A DNA stretch of 64,000 nucleotides from Microbacterium tenebrionis (GCF_903645325.1 NZ_CAHJXQ010000002.1:516453-580452); one strand, 5' to 3'. Numbered from the stretch's first letter, positions 45,074 through 54,534 are shown. The notes: generated by a model from the letters alone, not told the origin. Numbers and translations are program-made.

Positions 45074-45646
45074 TCACGGCCGCTGGATGAGCAGGAGGCC
45101 CTGCCGGGTGTCGGCGAGGGTCACCCACCCGTCGCCGAACTCGTACGTCATGCCGTAGCCGTCCTCGTCCACGGCGAAGGCGTAGTCAGGATCCTCGGTG
45201 ATGTACAGGTGCCCGTCGGCGTCCGCCCGGAGCCAACCCTGCGACAGGAGTTTCTGCTGCGCCGACGTGGACGCCGCGGCATCCATCGGCGCCCAGCCGA
45301 ACACCTGCACGTGATCGGAGGGCACGGTGTAGTCGCCCCACACGCACTCGAAGCCGTCCGCGACGATGTCCTCGCCGATGCGGAACTCCTGCTGCTCGAA
45401 CGTCCAGCCCTGCTCGGCGAACATCGCCGTCGTGCTCGGCGCGAGGATCGTCTCGCAGGTCGGCTCGGCGCCCGGAGCCTCCACCGGCTCGGTCTCGACA
45501 GGTTCGGGCGTGGAAGCCGGATCCGGTGCCGAAGCGGTGGGCGTCGGGGTACTGGTCGGGGCGACTTCGGGCTCGGCCGCGCATCCGGAGACACCGGCGA
45601 GCACAGCGATCGACGCGAGCGCCATGACGGGGATTCTGCGGTTCAT
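45074..45646 (-). CDS. Putative secreted lipoprotein
   Basis: 190-residue protein with a lipoprotein signal: basic start MNRRIP, hydrophobic core, lipobox VSGC with Cys at about residue 21. A Thr/Pro/Ala/Glu-rich linker (residues 28-60) leads to a globular domain of about 130 residues with two further Cys (CETIL, FECVWG). No family recognised. It follows the phosphatase gene by one base (TGAGATG), so the two form an operon. ATG at 45646 is chosen because a signal peptide then starts at residue 1. Confidence 0.78.
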   Translation of the reverse strand: MNRRIPVMALASIAVLAGVSGCAAEPEVAPTSTPTPTASAPDPASTPEPVETEPVEAPGAEPTCETILAPSTTAMFAEQGWTFEQQEFRIGEDIVADGFECVWGDYTVPSDHVQVFGWAPMDAAASTSAQQKLLSQGWLRADADGHLYITEDPDYAFAVDEDGYGMTYEFGDGWVTLADTRQGLLLIQRP

Positions 45647-45647
45647 C

Positions 45648-46451
45648 TCAGGCCGCCTCATGTACGAGATCGAGGAAGGCATCGTGCAGGATGCCGTTGG
45701 ATGCGAGCACCGACCGCTCGGAGATGCTGTCGTTGCCGTCGAACGAGGTGAAGGAGCCGCCGGCCTCGCGCACGATCGGCACGGCAGCGGCGATGTCGTA
45801 CTCCTTTACATCGAACTCCGCCACCATCTCGAGCCGGCCCTCGGCGAGCAGCATGTAGGCGTACACGTCGCCTAGAGCGCGATCACGCCAGACCCGGTCC
45901 GCGAGGCGGAGCAGGGCGGGAAGGTGCCCGGCATCGGCCCACTGGGTGATGCTCTGGAAGCTGACCGCGGCGTCGTCGAGGGACGATACCGCCGACGTGC
46001 GGATCTGCCGGGGCCGGGGATGCGCCGCGGTCCACGCGCCCGCTCCTGTGCTGGCCCACCAGCGTCGCCCCAGCGCTGGCATGCTCACGACGCCGACTTG
46101 GGGTACGCCGTCGACGGCGAGCGCGATCATCGTGCCCCACAGCGGCACCCCGCGCATGAAGTTCGCCGTGCCGTCGATCGGGTCGATTATCCACTGCCGC
46201 TGCGTGTCGCCGGACGAGCCGAACTCCTCGCCGAAGATGCCGTCGGCGGGACGCTCGTCGGCGAGCATCGCGCGGAGCGTGCGCTCGGTGGCAAGGTCCG
46301 CATCCGTCACGTGGGTGCGATCGGCCTTCGTCGAGATCTGCAGATCCGCGGCGTCGAAGCGGGGGAGCGACTCGGCATCCGCGGCGTCCGCCAGCCGCAG
46401 AGCGAGATCGAGATCGGCGGCGAGGCCTGCCGCGTCAGGGGAATCGGTCAC
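45648..46451 (-). CDS. hisN: Inositol-monophosphatase-family protein, probable histidinol-phosphatase
   Basis: 267-residue Mg-dependent phosphatase. Metal sites: EEFG at about residue 74, DPIDGTANF at about residue 90, and EYDIAAAVPIVREAGG for the last Asp. In Actinobacteria this subgroup often acts as histidinol-phosphatase HisN, but other IMPase substrates are possible. GTG at 46451 has TAGTCT (46458-46463) 6 bases upstream. Confidence 0.85.
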   Translation of the reverse strand: MTDSPDAAGLAADLDLALRLADAADAESLPRFDAADLQISTKADRTHVTDADLATERTLRAMLADERPADGIFGEEFGSSGDTQRQWIIDPIDGTANFMRGVPLWGTMIALAVDGVPQVGVVSMPALGRRWWASTGAGAWTAAHPRPRQIRTSAVSSLDDAAVSFQSITQWADAGHLPALLRLADRVWRDRALGDVYAYMLLAEGRLEMVAEFDVKEYDIAAAVPIVREAGGSFTSFDGNDSISERSVLASNGILHDAFLDLVHEAA

Positions 46452-46493
46452 GCTCTCAGACTAGTCGGCGCGATCGTCGCCGGAATGCAGAAA

Positions 46494-46527
46494 AGCCCCG
46501 GAGCACTGGCGAGAGTGCTTCGGGGCT
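46494..46527 (-). terminator. Terminator after tRNA-Lys
   Basis: 14-bp stem (46494-46507 with 46514-46527, one wobble pair) followed on the minus strand by TTTT (46491-46494). It is the only intrinsic terminator in the window with a clear T-run. Confidence 0.85.
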
Positions 46528-46533
46528 GATCCG

Positions 46534-46606
46534 TGCGCCCCCAGGGACTTGAACCCTGAACCCATTGATTAAGAGTCAATTGCTCTGCCGATTGAGCTAG
46601 AGGCGC
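46534..46606 (-). tRNA. tRNA-Lys (anticodon CTT)
   Basis: 73-nt tRNA read on the minus strand: acceptor GCGCCTC/GGGGCGC, D-arm TAGCTCAATCGGCAGAGC, anticodon loop CTCTTAA with CTT, T-arm GGTTCAAGTCC. The 3' CCA is not encoded. Confidence 0.96.
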
Positions 46607-46681
46607 ATGGTCTGGGATCTCTCCCGGCCGAGGAATTACATTACCAGTTTCGCAGCCTCATGCGAAATCGGCGCCGCATCC

Positions 46682-47158
46682 TCACTCGACTGTGATCGTG
46701 CGACCGCCTGTGAGCCGCTGCAAGGTCTCGAAGGTCAGGGGCATGACGGTGTGCGGATGCCCGGCGGCCGCCCAGATCTCATCGAAGTCGAGGAGCTTCT
46801 CGTCGAGGAACGTGCGCAACCGCGTCGGGTGTCCGATTGGCGCGACGCCGCCGATCGCCTGACCGGTCGCGGCCCGCACGACCGATGCCGGCGCCATGTG
46901 CACGGCCTCCGCTCCCAGTTCGGAGGCGAGCACGGCGAGGTCGGCGCGGTGGCCGCCGCTGGTCATCACGAGCACGGGCTCGTCGTCGGCGAGGAACACG
47001 AGGCTGTTCGCGATCGCCGCGACCTCGCAGCCGATGGCCGCTGCCGCTTCCGCGGCGGTGCGGGCGGAATCGGGCAGCACCCGGATCGCAGGTACGATGC
47101 CGGCCGCTTCCAGGTGCTGGCTGACGATGCGACTGCGCTCGGGGAGGGTTTCACTCAT
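46682..47158 (-). CDS. ybaK: YbaK/EbsC-family aminoacyl-tRNA deacylase
   Basis: 158-residue editing-domain protein that hydrolyses mischarged tRNA (Cys-tRNAPro or similar). Conserved features include EVAAIANSLVF, GGHRADLAVLASELG, ATGQAIGGVAPIGH and the final TFETLQRLTGG. Start ATG at 47158 is supported by TACGTT (47166-47171) 7 bases upstream; an in-frame ATG three codons earlier is the alternative. Confidence 0.9.
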   Translation of the reverse strand: MSETLPERSRIVSQHLEAAGIVPAIRVLPDSARTAAEAAAAIGCEVAAIANSLVFLADDEPVLVMTSGGHRADLAVLASELGAEAVHMAPASVVRAATGQAIGGVAPIGHPTRLRTFLDEKLLDFDEIWAAAGHPHTVMPLTFETLQRLTGGRTITVE

Positions 47159-47181
47159 GGGTGCCAACGTACCCGGGCGTG

Positions 47182-48429
47182 TCAGGCGGCGTCGCCGACC
47201 GTGATGGCCTCGGCGTCCTCGGCGACGCGATCCTTGGGCTCATCGTCGATCCGAGCGAGGATCCTCCGCCCGAGGAGAACGGTCAGCGCGGCGACGAGGA
47301 CGGACGCCGCGGCGAACAGGTACGGCACGGTCGAGTTGAACGCGTGCCACAGCAGGGCGGCGATCGGTGGAGCCATCGCGCCGCCGATGAAGCGCACGGC
47401 CGAGTACGCCGACGAGGCGACCGATCGCGGGAGGTCGGTCGCCTCCATGACGGCTTCGGTGAGGACGGTGTTCATGACGCCGAGGAGCAGGCCGCCGATG
47501 ATGATGCAGACGACGAGTGCGGATGCCGTCTCGGCGAGGATTCCCGCGGCGACAAGGTCGACCGCGAGCAGGGGCAGCATCGTGAGGATGATCGCCGTGC
47601 GCGACATGCGCCTCATCATCCACGGCGCCAGCCAGATGCTGGTGATCGCCAGTGCCGCGCCCCAGCCGAAGAACGTGAACCCGATGCCCATCGCGCCGAA
47701 GCCCAGCGGGAACGGCGAGAACGCGAGCAGCACGAAGAAGCCGATGTTGTAGAACAGCGCCGCCACGGCGAGGATCGCGAGGGCCGGGCGTCCGAGCGCC
47801 GTGAACGGCGCCGAGAACCGCACGGGTACCCGCTTCTCGCCGGAACCGCGCAGCAGCGTGAACACGGCGATGAAGGCGATGGCCATGAGGGCGACGACGC
47901 CGAAGAACGGACCGCGCCAGCTGACCTCGCCGAGCAGTCCGCCCAGCAGCGGCCCGATCGCGATGCCGAGGCCGAGCGCCGCCTCGTAGAGCACGATCGC
48001 CGCACCGCTGCCGCCGGACGCGGAGCCGACGATCGTCGCCAGTGCCGTCGAGATGAACAGGGCATTGCCCAGGCCCCACCCGGCCCGGAATCCGATGATC
48101 GCGTCGACGCTGCCGCTGAGCGCCGAGGCCAGGGCGAACGCCACGATCAGGCCCAATCCGATCATCAGCGTCGCCTTTGCTCCGATGCGGCTGGAGACCC
48201 AGCTCGTGATGAGCATCGCCACCCCCGTGACGAGCAGGTAACTGGTGAACAGCAGTTCGGTCTCGGTCGGGCTCGCCTGCAGCGACTCGGCGATCGCCGG
48301 GAGGATCGGGTCGACGAGGCCGATGCCCATGAATGCGACGACGCTCGCGAAGGCGACGGCCCAAACCTGGGCGGGCTGGCGCCAGATCGATCCGGTTGCT
48401 GTCGCGTCGCCTGAGACGGCCGTGTTCAC
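47182..48429 (-). CDS. MFS drug-efflux-type transporter
   Basis: 415-residue, 12-helix transporter of the DHA1-like group. Motifs: GIGLVDPILPAIAESL (helix 1), SSRIGAKATLMIG (loop 2-3), GPLLGGLLGEVSWRGPFF (helix 5, the antiporter motif). The GTG start at 48429 overlaps the stop of the MarR gene, so it is the second gene of the operon and is expected to be de-repressed by the ligand of that regulator. Confidence 0.88.
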   Translation of the reverse strand: MNTAVSGDATATGSIWRQPAQVWAVAFASVVAFMGIGLVDPILPAIAESLQASPTETELLFTSYLLVTGVAMLITSWVSSRIGAKATLMIGLGLIVAFALASALSGSVDAIIGFRAGWGLGNALFISTALATIVGSASGGSGAAIVLYEAALGLGIAIGPLLGGLLGEVSWRGPFFGVVALMAIAFIAVFTLLRGSGEKRVPVRFSAPFTALGRPALAILAVAALFYNIGFFVLLAFSPFPLGFGAMGIGFTFFGWGAALAITSIWLAPWMMRRMSRTAIILTMLPLLAVDLVAAGILAETASALVVCIIIGGLLLGVMNTVLTEAVMEATDLPRSVASSAYSAVRFIGGAMAPPIAALLWHAFNSTVPYLFAAASVLVAALTVLLGRRILARIDDEPKDRVAEDAEAITVGDAA

Positions 48430-48869
48430 GCGTTCTCTCCTGTCTGTTCGGATTCTTCGATGCTGTGCGCGGCGAGGATCTCGGCCGAGCGGCGCAGTGC
48501 GTCCCAGTCCGCGGTGTCGAGGTCGGCGAAGCGCGGTGCGAGCGCGGCGCGGAATGATTCGCGCCACTCCGCGAGTGCCCGCAGTCCCTCCGGTGTGATG
48601 TCGACGACGGTCGCGCGCGAATCGGAGGGATCGGGGGAGCGGGTAACGAGTCCGGCGCGCTCCAGGTCGCCCACCAGTCGCGTCATTCCCGGCTGGGTCG
48701 TGCGCGAGGCGCGGGCGAGCTCCCCGACACGTCTTCCTGGGGTCCGCTCGAGCAGAGTGAGCGCGCGCCACTGGGCTGCGGGTGCGTCGTTCTCGGCATC
48801 CTGCGCGGCGATGCGAGCCAGCGCGTGCGCGGAGACCACGATCGACGAGATGACGTCGGGGCTATTCAT
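48426..48869 (-). CDS. MarR-family transcriptional regulator
   Basis: 147-residue winged-helix repressor. The DNA-binding region runs from about residue 32 to 100 (AQWRALTLLERTPGRRVGELARASRTTQPGMTRLVGDLERAGLVTR, then the wing DPSDSRATVVDITPEG). It is co-transcribed with an efflux transporter and a perfect palindrome covers its promoter, the usual layout for autorepression. ATG at 48869; TATATT lies 7 bases upstream within the palindrome. Confidence 0.92.
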   Translation of the reverse strand: MNSPDVISSIVVSAHALARIAAQDAENDAPAAQWRALTLLERTPGRRVGELARASRTTQPGMTRLVGDLERAGLVTRSPDPSDSRATVVDITPEGLRALAEWRESFRAALAPRFADLDTADWDALRRSAEILAAHSIEESEQTGENA

Positions 48870-48870
48870 A

Positions 48871-48892
48871 CCAACTAATATATATTAGTTGG
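48871..48892. promoter_or_regulatory. 22-bp perfect palindrome over the MarR promoter
   Basis: Arms CCAACTAATAT and ATATTAGTTGG with no spacer. It contains a TATATT -10 box on each strand. The first base of the marR start codon lies two bases away. Clear candidate operator for the adjacent MarR protein. Confidence 0.8.
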
Positions 48893-49230
48893 CATGGACC
48901 CCGCGGGCATGCGAGCCGGAGCAGCTCGTGTCGATCATCCTGGGGCCGACGGCCGAGCGCCTCTCGACGCGCTGGACCGATGCGGCGCAGTACGGGGAGG
49001 GCTTCTGGCCGAACCACCCCGCGTGCGGGGGCGACTGGAGCCGCGGTCTGCAGAACGCGGAGCCCGGACTGTACCGGGCGGCTCACCGGGAGCGGCTGCT
49101 CGCGGACCACCCCGAGGTCGCCCATCGGCACCTGGAGGGGCTGAACCACTATACGGTCGTGATGAGCGAGCGGGGGGCGCGGCAGCTCGCACCGCTCGTG
49201 CAATCGGCGATCGCGGCCGTGGACGCCTGA
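48889..49230 (+). pseudogene. C-terminal remnant of an alpha/beta-hydrolase-like gene
   Basis: Frame of about 113 codons bounded upstream by a TAG. Its second half, ERLLADHPEVAHRHLEGLNH followed by YTVVMSERGARQLAPLV, resembles the C-terminal part of alpha/beta hydrolases with the catalytic His in GLNHYT. The N-terminal part with the nucleophile is absent and no good start exists (TTG 48889 or GTG 48928 only). The ATG at 48894 that the right-hand palindrome promoter would use is in a different frame. Probably a gene that lost its 5' half. Confidence 0.5.
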
Positions 49231-49240
49231 GCGGATGGAG

Positions 49241-50029
49241 TCAGCGCCTGGCGCCCGCGATGCGGGACGACAGCTGATGCGCGTGCGCCATGAGCGTGCG
49301 TCCCAGGTCGGCGATCCGGTCGGGGCCGAAGCGGAACTCGACGCCGGTGAGGCTCAGTGCCCACTCCGGGCGGCCCGTGCGGTCGAAGACAGCGGCACCC
49401 ATGCCCCAGCTGCCGTTGACGATGAGTCCGGGGTTCACGGCGAAGCCCCGCTCCTTCGTCTCCGCCAGGCGGCGTCGCAGGGGAGCGCGCGCATGCGTCC
49501 TGCCCCAGCGCTCGCTGAGGTCGGGATGCCGGTCGAGATAGGCATCCACATCGTGGTCAGGCAGGAACGAGAGGATCGCGAGCCCGGCGCTCGCGACCCC
49601 GAGCGGGAAGCGCACCCCCTCGCTCAGGACGAACGAGCGGATGGGGAAAGACCCCTCCTCCCGCAGCAGGCACACGGTCTCATCCGCGCGGCGCACCGAG
49701 AGGAACGCGCTCTCCTCGGTCTTGACGGCCAGGGCGCGCACGATGTCGCGGGCGAGGGCGGTCACGTCGTACCGCGCTGCGGCCACGGATCCCATCAGGA
49801 ACAGCTCAGGGCCCGGCATCCACAGCCCGCTCTCCTCATCGCGGTCGACGAGCCCCTCGGCCCGCAGGGCGGACAGGAGCCGGTGCGTCGTCGAACGCGA
49901 GAGGTCGGCGGTCCTGGCGAGGTCCTGCAGCGCCGCGCCGTCGCCGGCGGTCGACGTCACCAGGCGCAGGAGCCGCGCTGCTCTGGCGACCGCCTGCGCG
50001 CCCGGCACGGAACGATTCGAGGTGTCCAC
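49241..50029 (-). CDS. IclR-family transcriptional regulator
   Basis: 262-residue regulator: N-terminal winged helix (about 10-75, LQDLARTADLSRSTTHRLLSALRAEGLV) and C-terminal effector domain (about 85-255, including GVASAGLAILSF and NPGLIVNGSWGMGAAVFD). GTG at 50029 is chosen because TAGCGT (50037-50042) lies 7 bases upstream; GTG at 50059 would also be in frame. It is divergent from a CoA-transferase/thiolase operon and, as is usual for IclR members such as PcaR, probably controls it in response to a pathway acid. Confidence 0.87.
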   Translation of the reverse strand: MDTSNRSVPGAQAVARAARLLRLVTSTAGDGAALQDLARTADLSRSTTHRLLSALRAEGLVDRDEESGLWMPGPELFLMGSVAAARYDVTALARDIVRALAVKTEESAFLSVRRADETVCLLREEGSFPIRSFVLSEGVRFPLGVASAGLAILSFLPDHDVDAYLDRHPDLSERWGRTHARAPLRRRLAETKERGFAVNPGLIVNGSWGMGAAVFDRTGRPEWALSLTGVEFRFGPDRIADLGRTLMAHAHQLSSRIAGARR

Positions 50030-50038
50030 AATGTGGAC
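50024..50038. promoter_or_regulatory. 15-bp palindrome at the IclR start, candidate operator
   Basis: GTCCACAATGTGGAC, arms of 6 around AAT, perfect. It overlaps the -10 box, transcription start and start codon of the regulator gene, and lies about 95 bases upstream of the CoA-transferase start. Confidence 0.65.
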
Positions 50039-50133
50039 GCTATCCGCAGATCCGACCACATCGCAAGAAGGCGCTTCGAGTACGGACTCGGAAGGCGGAT
50101 GCTGGAGGAAGACCTGACCCGAAGGAGTGCTGC

Positions 50134-50937
50134 GTGATCGACAAGCAATGGTCCTCGGCCGCCGAAGCCGTCGCCGATATCCAGGACGGTGACTCCCTGG
50201 CCGTCGGCGGGTTCGGCCTCTCCGGAAACCCGATCGCCCTCATCGAGGCCGTGCTCGCACAGGGCACGACCGACCTCAGCATCGTCAGCAACAACTGCGG
50301 CGTCGACGACTGGGGCCTCGGCATCCTGCTGAACGCGCAGCGGATCCGCAAGATGACGTCGTCGTACGTCGGCGAGAACAAGGAGTTCGAGCGGCAGTTC
50401 CTCTCCGGTGAGCTCGAGCTCGAACTCACCCCACAGGGCACGCTCGCCGAGAAGCTGCGCGCAGGCGGATCCGGCGTCTCGGCGTTCTTCACGCAGACGG
50501 GCGTCGGCACCCAGGTCGCCGAAGGCGGCCTGCCGCGCCGCTACAACGCCGACGGCTCGATCGCCGTCGCCTCGCCCGTGAAGGAGGTGCGCCCCTTCGA
50601 CGTCGGCGGCGTCCAGAAGGACTTCGTGCTCGAAGAGGCCATCACCACGGACTTCTCACTCGTGCACGCCGCCGTCGGCGACCGCCACGGCAACCTCGTG
50701 TTCAACAAGGCCGCCCGCAACTTCAACCCGCTCGCCGCAATGGCCGGCCGGGTGTGCATCGCCCAGGTCGAGAGGCTCGTCGAGCCCGGCGAGATCGACC
50801 CCGACAGCGTCCATCTCCCGGGCGTGTTCGTGCACCGCGTCGTCGAGGTCGGCACGGACATCGAGAAGCGCATCGAGCGGCGCACGGTTTCACAGCCGGC
50901 GGCCTCGCAGCCGGCGACCACCACGGAAGGAGCCTGA
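50134..50937 (+). CDS. 3-oxoacid CoA-transferase, subunit A
   Basis: 267-residue alpha subunit that with the next gene moves CoA from succinyl- or acetyl-CoA onto a 3-oxoacid. Conserved [21 protein letters not shown], and [14 protein letters not shown]. It fits 3-oxoadipate (PcaI) or acetoacetate (ScoA/AtoD) transferases; the window cannot decide. GTG at 50134 is preceded by AAGGAG. The last 25 residues are a low-complexity Gln/Pro/Ala/Thr tail. Confidence 0.88.
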   Translation: MIDKQWSSAAEAVADIQDGDSLAVGGFGLSGNPIALIEAVLAQGTTDLSIVSNNCGVDDWGLGILLNAQRIRKMTSSYVGENKEFERQFLSGELELELTPQGTLAEKLRAGGSGVSAFFTQTGVGTQVAEGGLPRRYNADGSIAVASPVKEVRPFDVGGVQKDFVLEEAITTDFSLVHAAVGDRHGNLVFNKAARNFNPLAAMAGRVCIAQVERLVEPGEIDPDSVHLPGVFVHRVVEVGTDIEKRIERRTVSQPAASQPATTTEGA

Positions 50938-50938
50938 C

Positions 50939-51592
50939 ATGGCACTCACCCGCCAGCAGATGGCCGCGCGCGCTGCGGCAGAGCTCTCCGACGGCTCCTA
51001 TGTGAACCTCGGCATCGGTCTGCCGACCCTCGTGCCCAACTACGTGCCCGACGGCGTCACGGTCGTACTGCAGTCGGAGAACGGCATCCTCGGCGTCGGC
51101 CCGTACCCGACGGAGGACGCGGTCGATCCCGACCTCATCAACGCCGGCAAGGAGACCGTCACCACGCTCCCCGGCGCGGCGTTCTTCGACTCGGCGACGA
51201 GTTTCGGGATGATCCGCGGGGGCAAGATCCACGCGGCGATCCTCGGTGCCATGCAGGTCTCCGCGACAGGGGATCTGGCGAACTGGATGATCCCCGGCAA
51301 GATGGTCAAGGGACCGGGCGGCGCGATGGACCTCGTCCACGGCGCCGGCCGCGTGATCATCCTCATGGAGCACGTCGCCAAGGACGGCTCGGCGAAGATC
51401 GTGAACGAGTGCTCCCTGCCCCTCACGGGTCGCGGGGTCGCGCACCGCATCATCACAGACCTCGCTGTGATCGATGTCACCGAAGCCGGACTCGTGCTCG
51501 TGGAGACCGCGCCGGGCGTGAGCGCCCAGCAGGTCATCGACGCGACCGAGCCTCCGCTCATCGTCACGGAAGCATTGAAGGAGAACTCATGA
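50939..51592 (+). CDS. 3-oxoacid CoA-transferase, subunit B
   Basis: 217-residue beta subunit. The catalytic Glu is in [14 protein letters not shown] near residue 46, and [16 protein letters not shown] and [19 protein letters not shown] are typical. One base separates it from subunit A and its stop overlaps the thiolase start (ATGA), giving strict translational coupling. Confidence 0.92.
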   Translation: MALTRQQMAARAAAELSDGSYVNLGIGLPTLVPNYVPDGVTVVLQSENGILGVGPYPTEDAVDPDLINAGKETVTTLPGAAFFDSATSFGMIRGGKIHAAILGAMQVSATGDLANWMIPGKMVKGPGGAMDLVHGAGRVIILMEHVAKDGSAKIVNECSLPLTGRGVAHRIITDLAVIDVTEAGLVLVETAPGVSAQQVIDATEPPLIVTEALKENS

Positions 51593-52767
51593 CCGACATC
51601 GTCATCGTCGCAGCCGCCCGCACCCCGCAGGGGCGCCTGAAAGGGCAGCTGGCGTCCTTCACCGCGCCGCAACTGGGGTCGCTGGCGATCAAGGGCGCGC
51701 TCGAGCAGGCATCCGTCGACCCGGCAGCGATCGACGCCGTCATCGTGGGCCAGGTGCTCGCGGCCGGCTCCGGCCAGAACGCGGCCCGCCAGGCATCCAT
51801 CGGGGCGGGCATCGGCTGGGACGTCCCGGCGCACTCGGTCAACAAGGTGTGCCTCTCGGGCCTGACCGCCGTCATCGACGCCGCGCGCATGATCCGCACC
51901 GGGGACGCCACGACCGTCGTCGCCGCCGGCATGGAGTCGATGACGCGTGCGCCGCATCTGCTCATGGGATCGCGCGACGGCTGGACCTACGGCAGCGTCG
52001 AGGTGCTCGACCACATGGCCTATGACGGACTCACCGACGCCTACGACCGCGAGAGCATGGGCGGATCGACCGAGCGCCACAACCCGCGGTTCGAGCTCAC
52101 CCGTGAGGCGCAGGACGAGGTCGCGGCGCTGTCGCACCAGCGCGCCGCCGCTGCCGCCGACGCAGGCGTCTTCGATGACGAGCTCGTCACCGTCGAGGTC
52201 CCGCAGCGCCGCGGCGAGCCGGTCGTCCTCACCCGCGACGAGGGCGTGCGCCCCGACACGACCGTCGAGACGCTCGCGAAGCTTCGGGCCGCCTTCGCCG
52301 AGGGCGGAACGATCACCGCCGGCAACTCCTCGCAGATCTCCGATGGGGCATCCGCCGTCATCGTGACCACACGCGAGAACGCCGAGGCCCAGGGCTGGCC
52401 GGTGCTCGCCGTCGTCGGTGCGAGCGGCCAGACCGCAGGCCCGGACAACTCGCTCCAGGCCCAGCCGGCGCAGGCGATCGCCCGCGCGCTCGAGAAGCAG
52501 GGCATCACCGCAGCAGATCTCGACCTGGTCGAGATCAACGAGGCATTCGGCGCGGTCGTCGCGCGTTCGCAGACCGAGCTCGGGATCTCGAGCGACATCG
52601 TGAACATCCACGGCGGCGGCATCGCGATCGGGCATCCGATCGGCGCATCCGGCAACCGTCTGGTCGTGCACATGGCGCACGAGCTGAACCGACGGGGGAG
52701 GGGTACCGTCGCCGTCGGCCTGTGCGGCGGCGGAGGTCAGGGCGAGGCGCTCATCCTCACACGTTGA
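51589..52767 (+). CDS. Thiolase (acetyl-CoA acetyltransferase or 3-oxoadipyl-CoA thiolase)
   Basis: 392-residue thiolase that cleaves a 3-oxoacyl-CoA. Nucleophilic Cys in NKVCLSGL (about residue 88), NEAFG near 320, the His in [14 protein letters not shown] near 350 and the second Cys in CGGGGQGEA near the end are all present. With the upstream CoA-transferase it forms activation and cleavage of a 3-oxoacid. PcaF or AtoB would be the name depending on substrate; the absence of other aromatic ring-cleavage genes nearby leaves this open. Confidence 0.92.
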   Translation: MTDIVIVAAARTPQGRLKGQLASFTAPQLGSLAIKGALEQASVDPAAIDAVIVGQVLAAGSGQNAARQASIGAGIGWDVPAHSVNKVCLSGLTAVIDAARMIRTGDATTVVAAGMESMTRAPHLLMGSRDGWTYGSVEVLDHMAYDGLTDAYDRESMGGSTERHNPRFELTREAQDEVAALSHQRAAAAADAGVFDDELVTVEVPQRRGEPVVLTRDEGVRPDTTVETLAKLRAAFAEGGTITAGNSSQISDGASAVIVTTRENAEAQGWPVLAVVGASGQTAGPDNSLQAQPAQAIARALEKQGITAADLDLVEINEAFGAVVARSQTELGISSDIVNIHGGGIAIGHPIGASGNRLVVHMAHELNRRGRGTVAVGLCGGGGQGEALILTR

Positions 52768-52776
52768 CCCAGACTT

Positions 52777-53073
52777 TCAGCGGCGATCCTTGGCGTGGCG
52801 CTGGGCGTCGGCCAGGGCCTTCTGAGACTTGAACTGCAGGCGCTGCGCCTTCTTCGCCTTCTTGACCGACTGCGGCGAGTCGGCGTCGACCTGGTTGCCG
52901 GTGCGTTCTCTCCTCATGTCGACGACGGCGCCGATCGCGAGCGAGAGGGTGATGCCCCAGCTCAACCACGAGAGCACCAGCCGCCAGGTGATCGGTTCGT
53001 CTCGAGTTCCGCGCAGAAGCGACACTCCTGCAGAGATCGCTGCGACCAGACCGGTGCTGAAGAGGTAGCGCAT
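52777..53073 (-). CDS. Small membrane protein with basic tail
   Basis: 98-residue protein of unknown function: hydrophobic segments at about 3-20 and 33-53, then a Lys/Gln/Arg-rich helical tail (residues 68-98). ATG at 53073 is favoured over GTG at 53082 by TAGCGT (53081-53086) 7 bases upstream. It converges on the thiolase gene with 9 bases between. Confidence 0.7.
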   Translation of the reverse strand: MRYLFSTGLVAAISAGVSLLRGTRDEPITWRLVLSWLSWGITLSLAIGAVVDMRRERTGNQVDADSPQSVKKAKKAQRLQFKSQKALADAQRHAKDRR

Positions 53074-53248
53074 GACGTCCACGCTACCCTCATGGCGCCC
53101 GGGCGCGCGCGGGGCTGGAAAACGCTCAGGTGCCCTCGCTATGATCAGTGCGGCGCGCGAGCGCCAGAAGCTGTGTATCTACCGGCCGTCGGCATCCCGG
53201 CGGAAAGCGGCGGCACCTGATCCCGCGCCGTCCGGGCGCGTGAGAGTC

Positions 53249-54502
53249 ATGACACAGACACACGCATCAGTTCCATCCCCTCCAACCCGACCGGCGAGCC
53301 TGCTCCGCCAGGCGGGCCTGCCGTACTTCCTGATCGCCTTCGTCGCACGGCTGCCGTTCGCGATGATGGTCGTCGGCGTCCTCACCCTCGTCGTCTCGGC
53401 CCGCGGATCGCTCTCCCTGGGCGGACTCACCTCGGCGGCCGTCGGCATCGGCACCGCCTGCTTCGGGCCGCTGCTCGGCGCGGCGGCAGACCGGTTCGGC
53501 CAGCGACCGGTGCTCGTGCTGCTCGCCGTGACGAACAGCGTGGCGCTGATCGTCTTCACCCTCGTCGTATACGGCTCGGCCGCCGACCCGTATGTCCTGC
53601 TGGCGGCTGCGGGTATCGGCGCGACCGCCCCGCAGGTCGCGCCGATGTCCCGATCGCGCCTGGTGACGATCATCAACGAGCGGATGCCGGAACCGCACCG
53701 CGCGCGCACGCTGTCGGCAACCATGGCCTACGAGTCCGCTGCGGACGAGACGGTATTCGTGTTCGGGCCCTTCCTTGTCGGGATCGCGGCGTCCTGGATC
53801 GCCCCCTGGGCGCCCCTGGTGGGCGCCGCCGTGCTCACCATCGTGTTCGTCGGCGCCTTCGCGCTGCACCCGAGCGGTCGTCATGTCTCGGATGAGCGGG
53901 GAAGCGACGGTCGGGCGCCGTCGGCACCGGCCGAGCTGTTCCGACCGCAGCTGCTCGTCGTCGTCACCGGCATCTTCGGCGTCGGGCTGTTCTTCGGCGC
54001 GACTCTCACCGCGCTGACGGCCTTCATGGCCGATCGAGGGGAACCGGAGCAGGCCGGGCTCCTCTACGGCGTCATGGGAATCGGGTCCGCGCTGCTCGCG
54101 CTCGGAGTCGCCTGGCTCCCTCCGCGCTTCAGCCTTCACGCCCGCTGGCTGGTGTTCTCCGGCATCCTGCTGCTGGGATCTCTGCTTCTGGCGACGGTTT
54201 CGTCGGTGGCGGGGATGGTCGCGGTCCTCGCCGTCATGGGCATCGGGATCGGACCGACCCTCGTGACCCAGTACAGCTTCGGCGCCGCCCGAAGCCCGCT
54301 GGGCCGCTCTGCCACGGTGATGACCATGCTCGGCTCCGGCGTCATCGTCGGGCAGTCGATCGGCGCGGCCGTCACCGGCGAGATCGCGCAGTCGGTGGGC
54401 ACATCCGCCGCACTGATGGTGCCGGCCGCCGCCGCCGCGATCGTGTTCGTGTGCGGTGCGCTGAACGGGGTCGCCTGCCGCGCACCGTGGCGGAGTCGAT
54501 AG
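53249..54502 (+). CDS. MFS transporter
   Basis: 417-residue protein with about 12 hydrophobic segments. MFS loop motif AAADRFGQRPVLVLL near residue 82. The long N-terminal frame back to 53072 was cut at ATG 53249, just before the first helix and after TGAGAG. TATGAT (53140-53145) upstream may be the -10 box, with a leader of about 95 nt that shows nothing else. Substrate unknown. Confidence 0.82.
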   Translation: MTQTHASVPSPPTRPASLLRQAGLPYFLIAFVARLPFAMMVVGVLTLVVSARGSLSLGGLTSAAVGIGTACFGPLLGAAADRFGQRPVLVLLAVTNSVALIVFTLVVYGSAADPYVLLAAAGIGATAPQVAPMSRSRLVTIINERMPEPHRARTLSATMAYESAADETVFVFGPFLVGIAASWIAPWAPLVGAAVLTIVFVGAFALHPSGRHVSDERGSDGRAPSAPAELFRPQLLVVVTGIFGVGLFFGATLTALTAFMADRGEPEQAGLLYGVMGIGSALLALGVAWLPPRFSLHARWLVFSGILLLGSLLLATVSSVAGMVAVLAVMGIGIGPTLVTQYSFGAARSPLGRSATVMTMLGSGVIVGQSIGAAVTGEIAQSVGTSAALMVPAAAAAIVFVCGALNGVACRAPWRSR

Positions 54503-54534
54503 CCTGGGGTTCCACCGCTAGCGAGGGGCCGGCC

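Noticed and set aside
50134..52767. Full beta-ketoadipate (pca) gene cluster
   Set aside because: Only CoA-transferase, thiolase and IclR regulator are present; no ring-cleavage, lactonizing or decarboxylase genes are adjacent, so acetoacetate use is equally possible.
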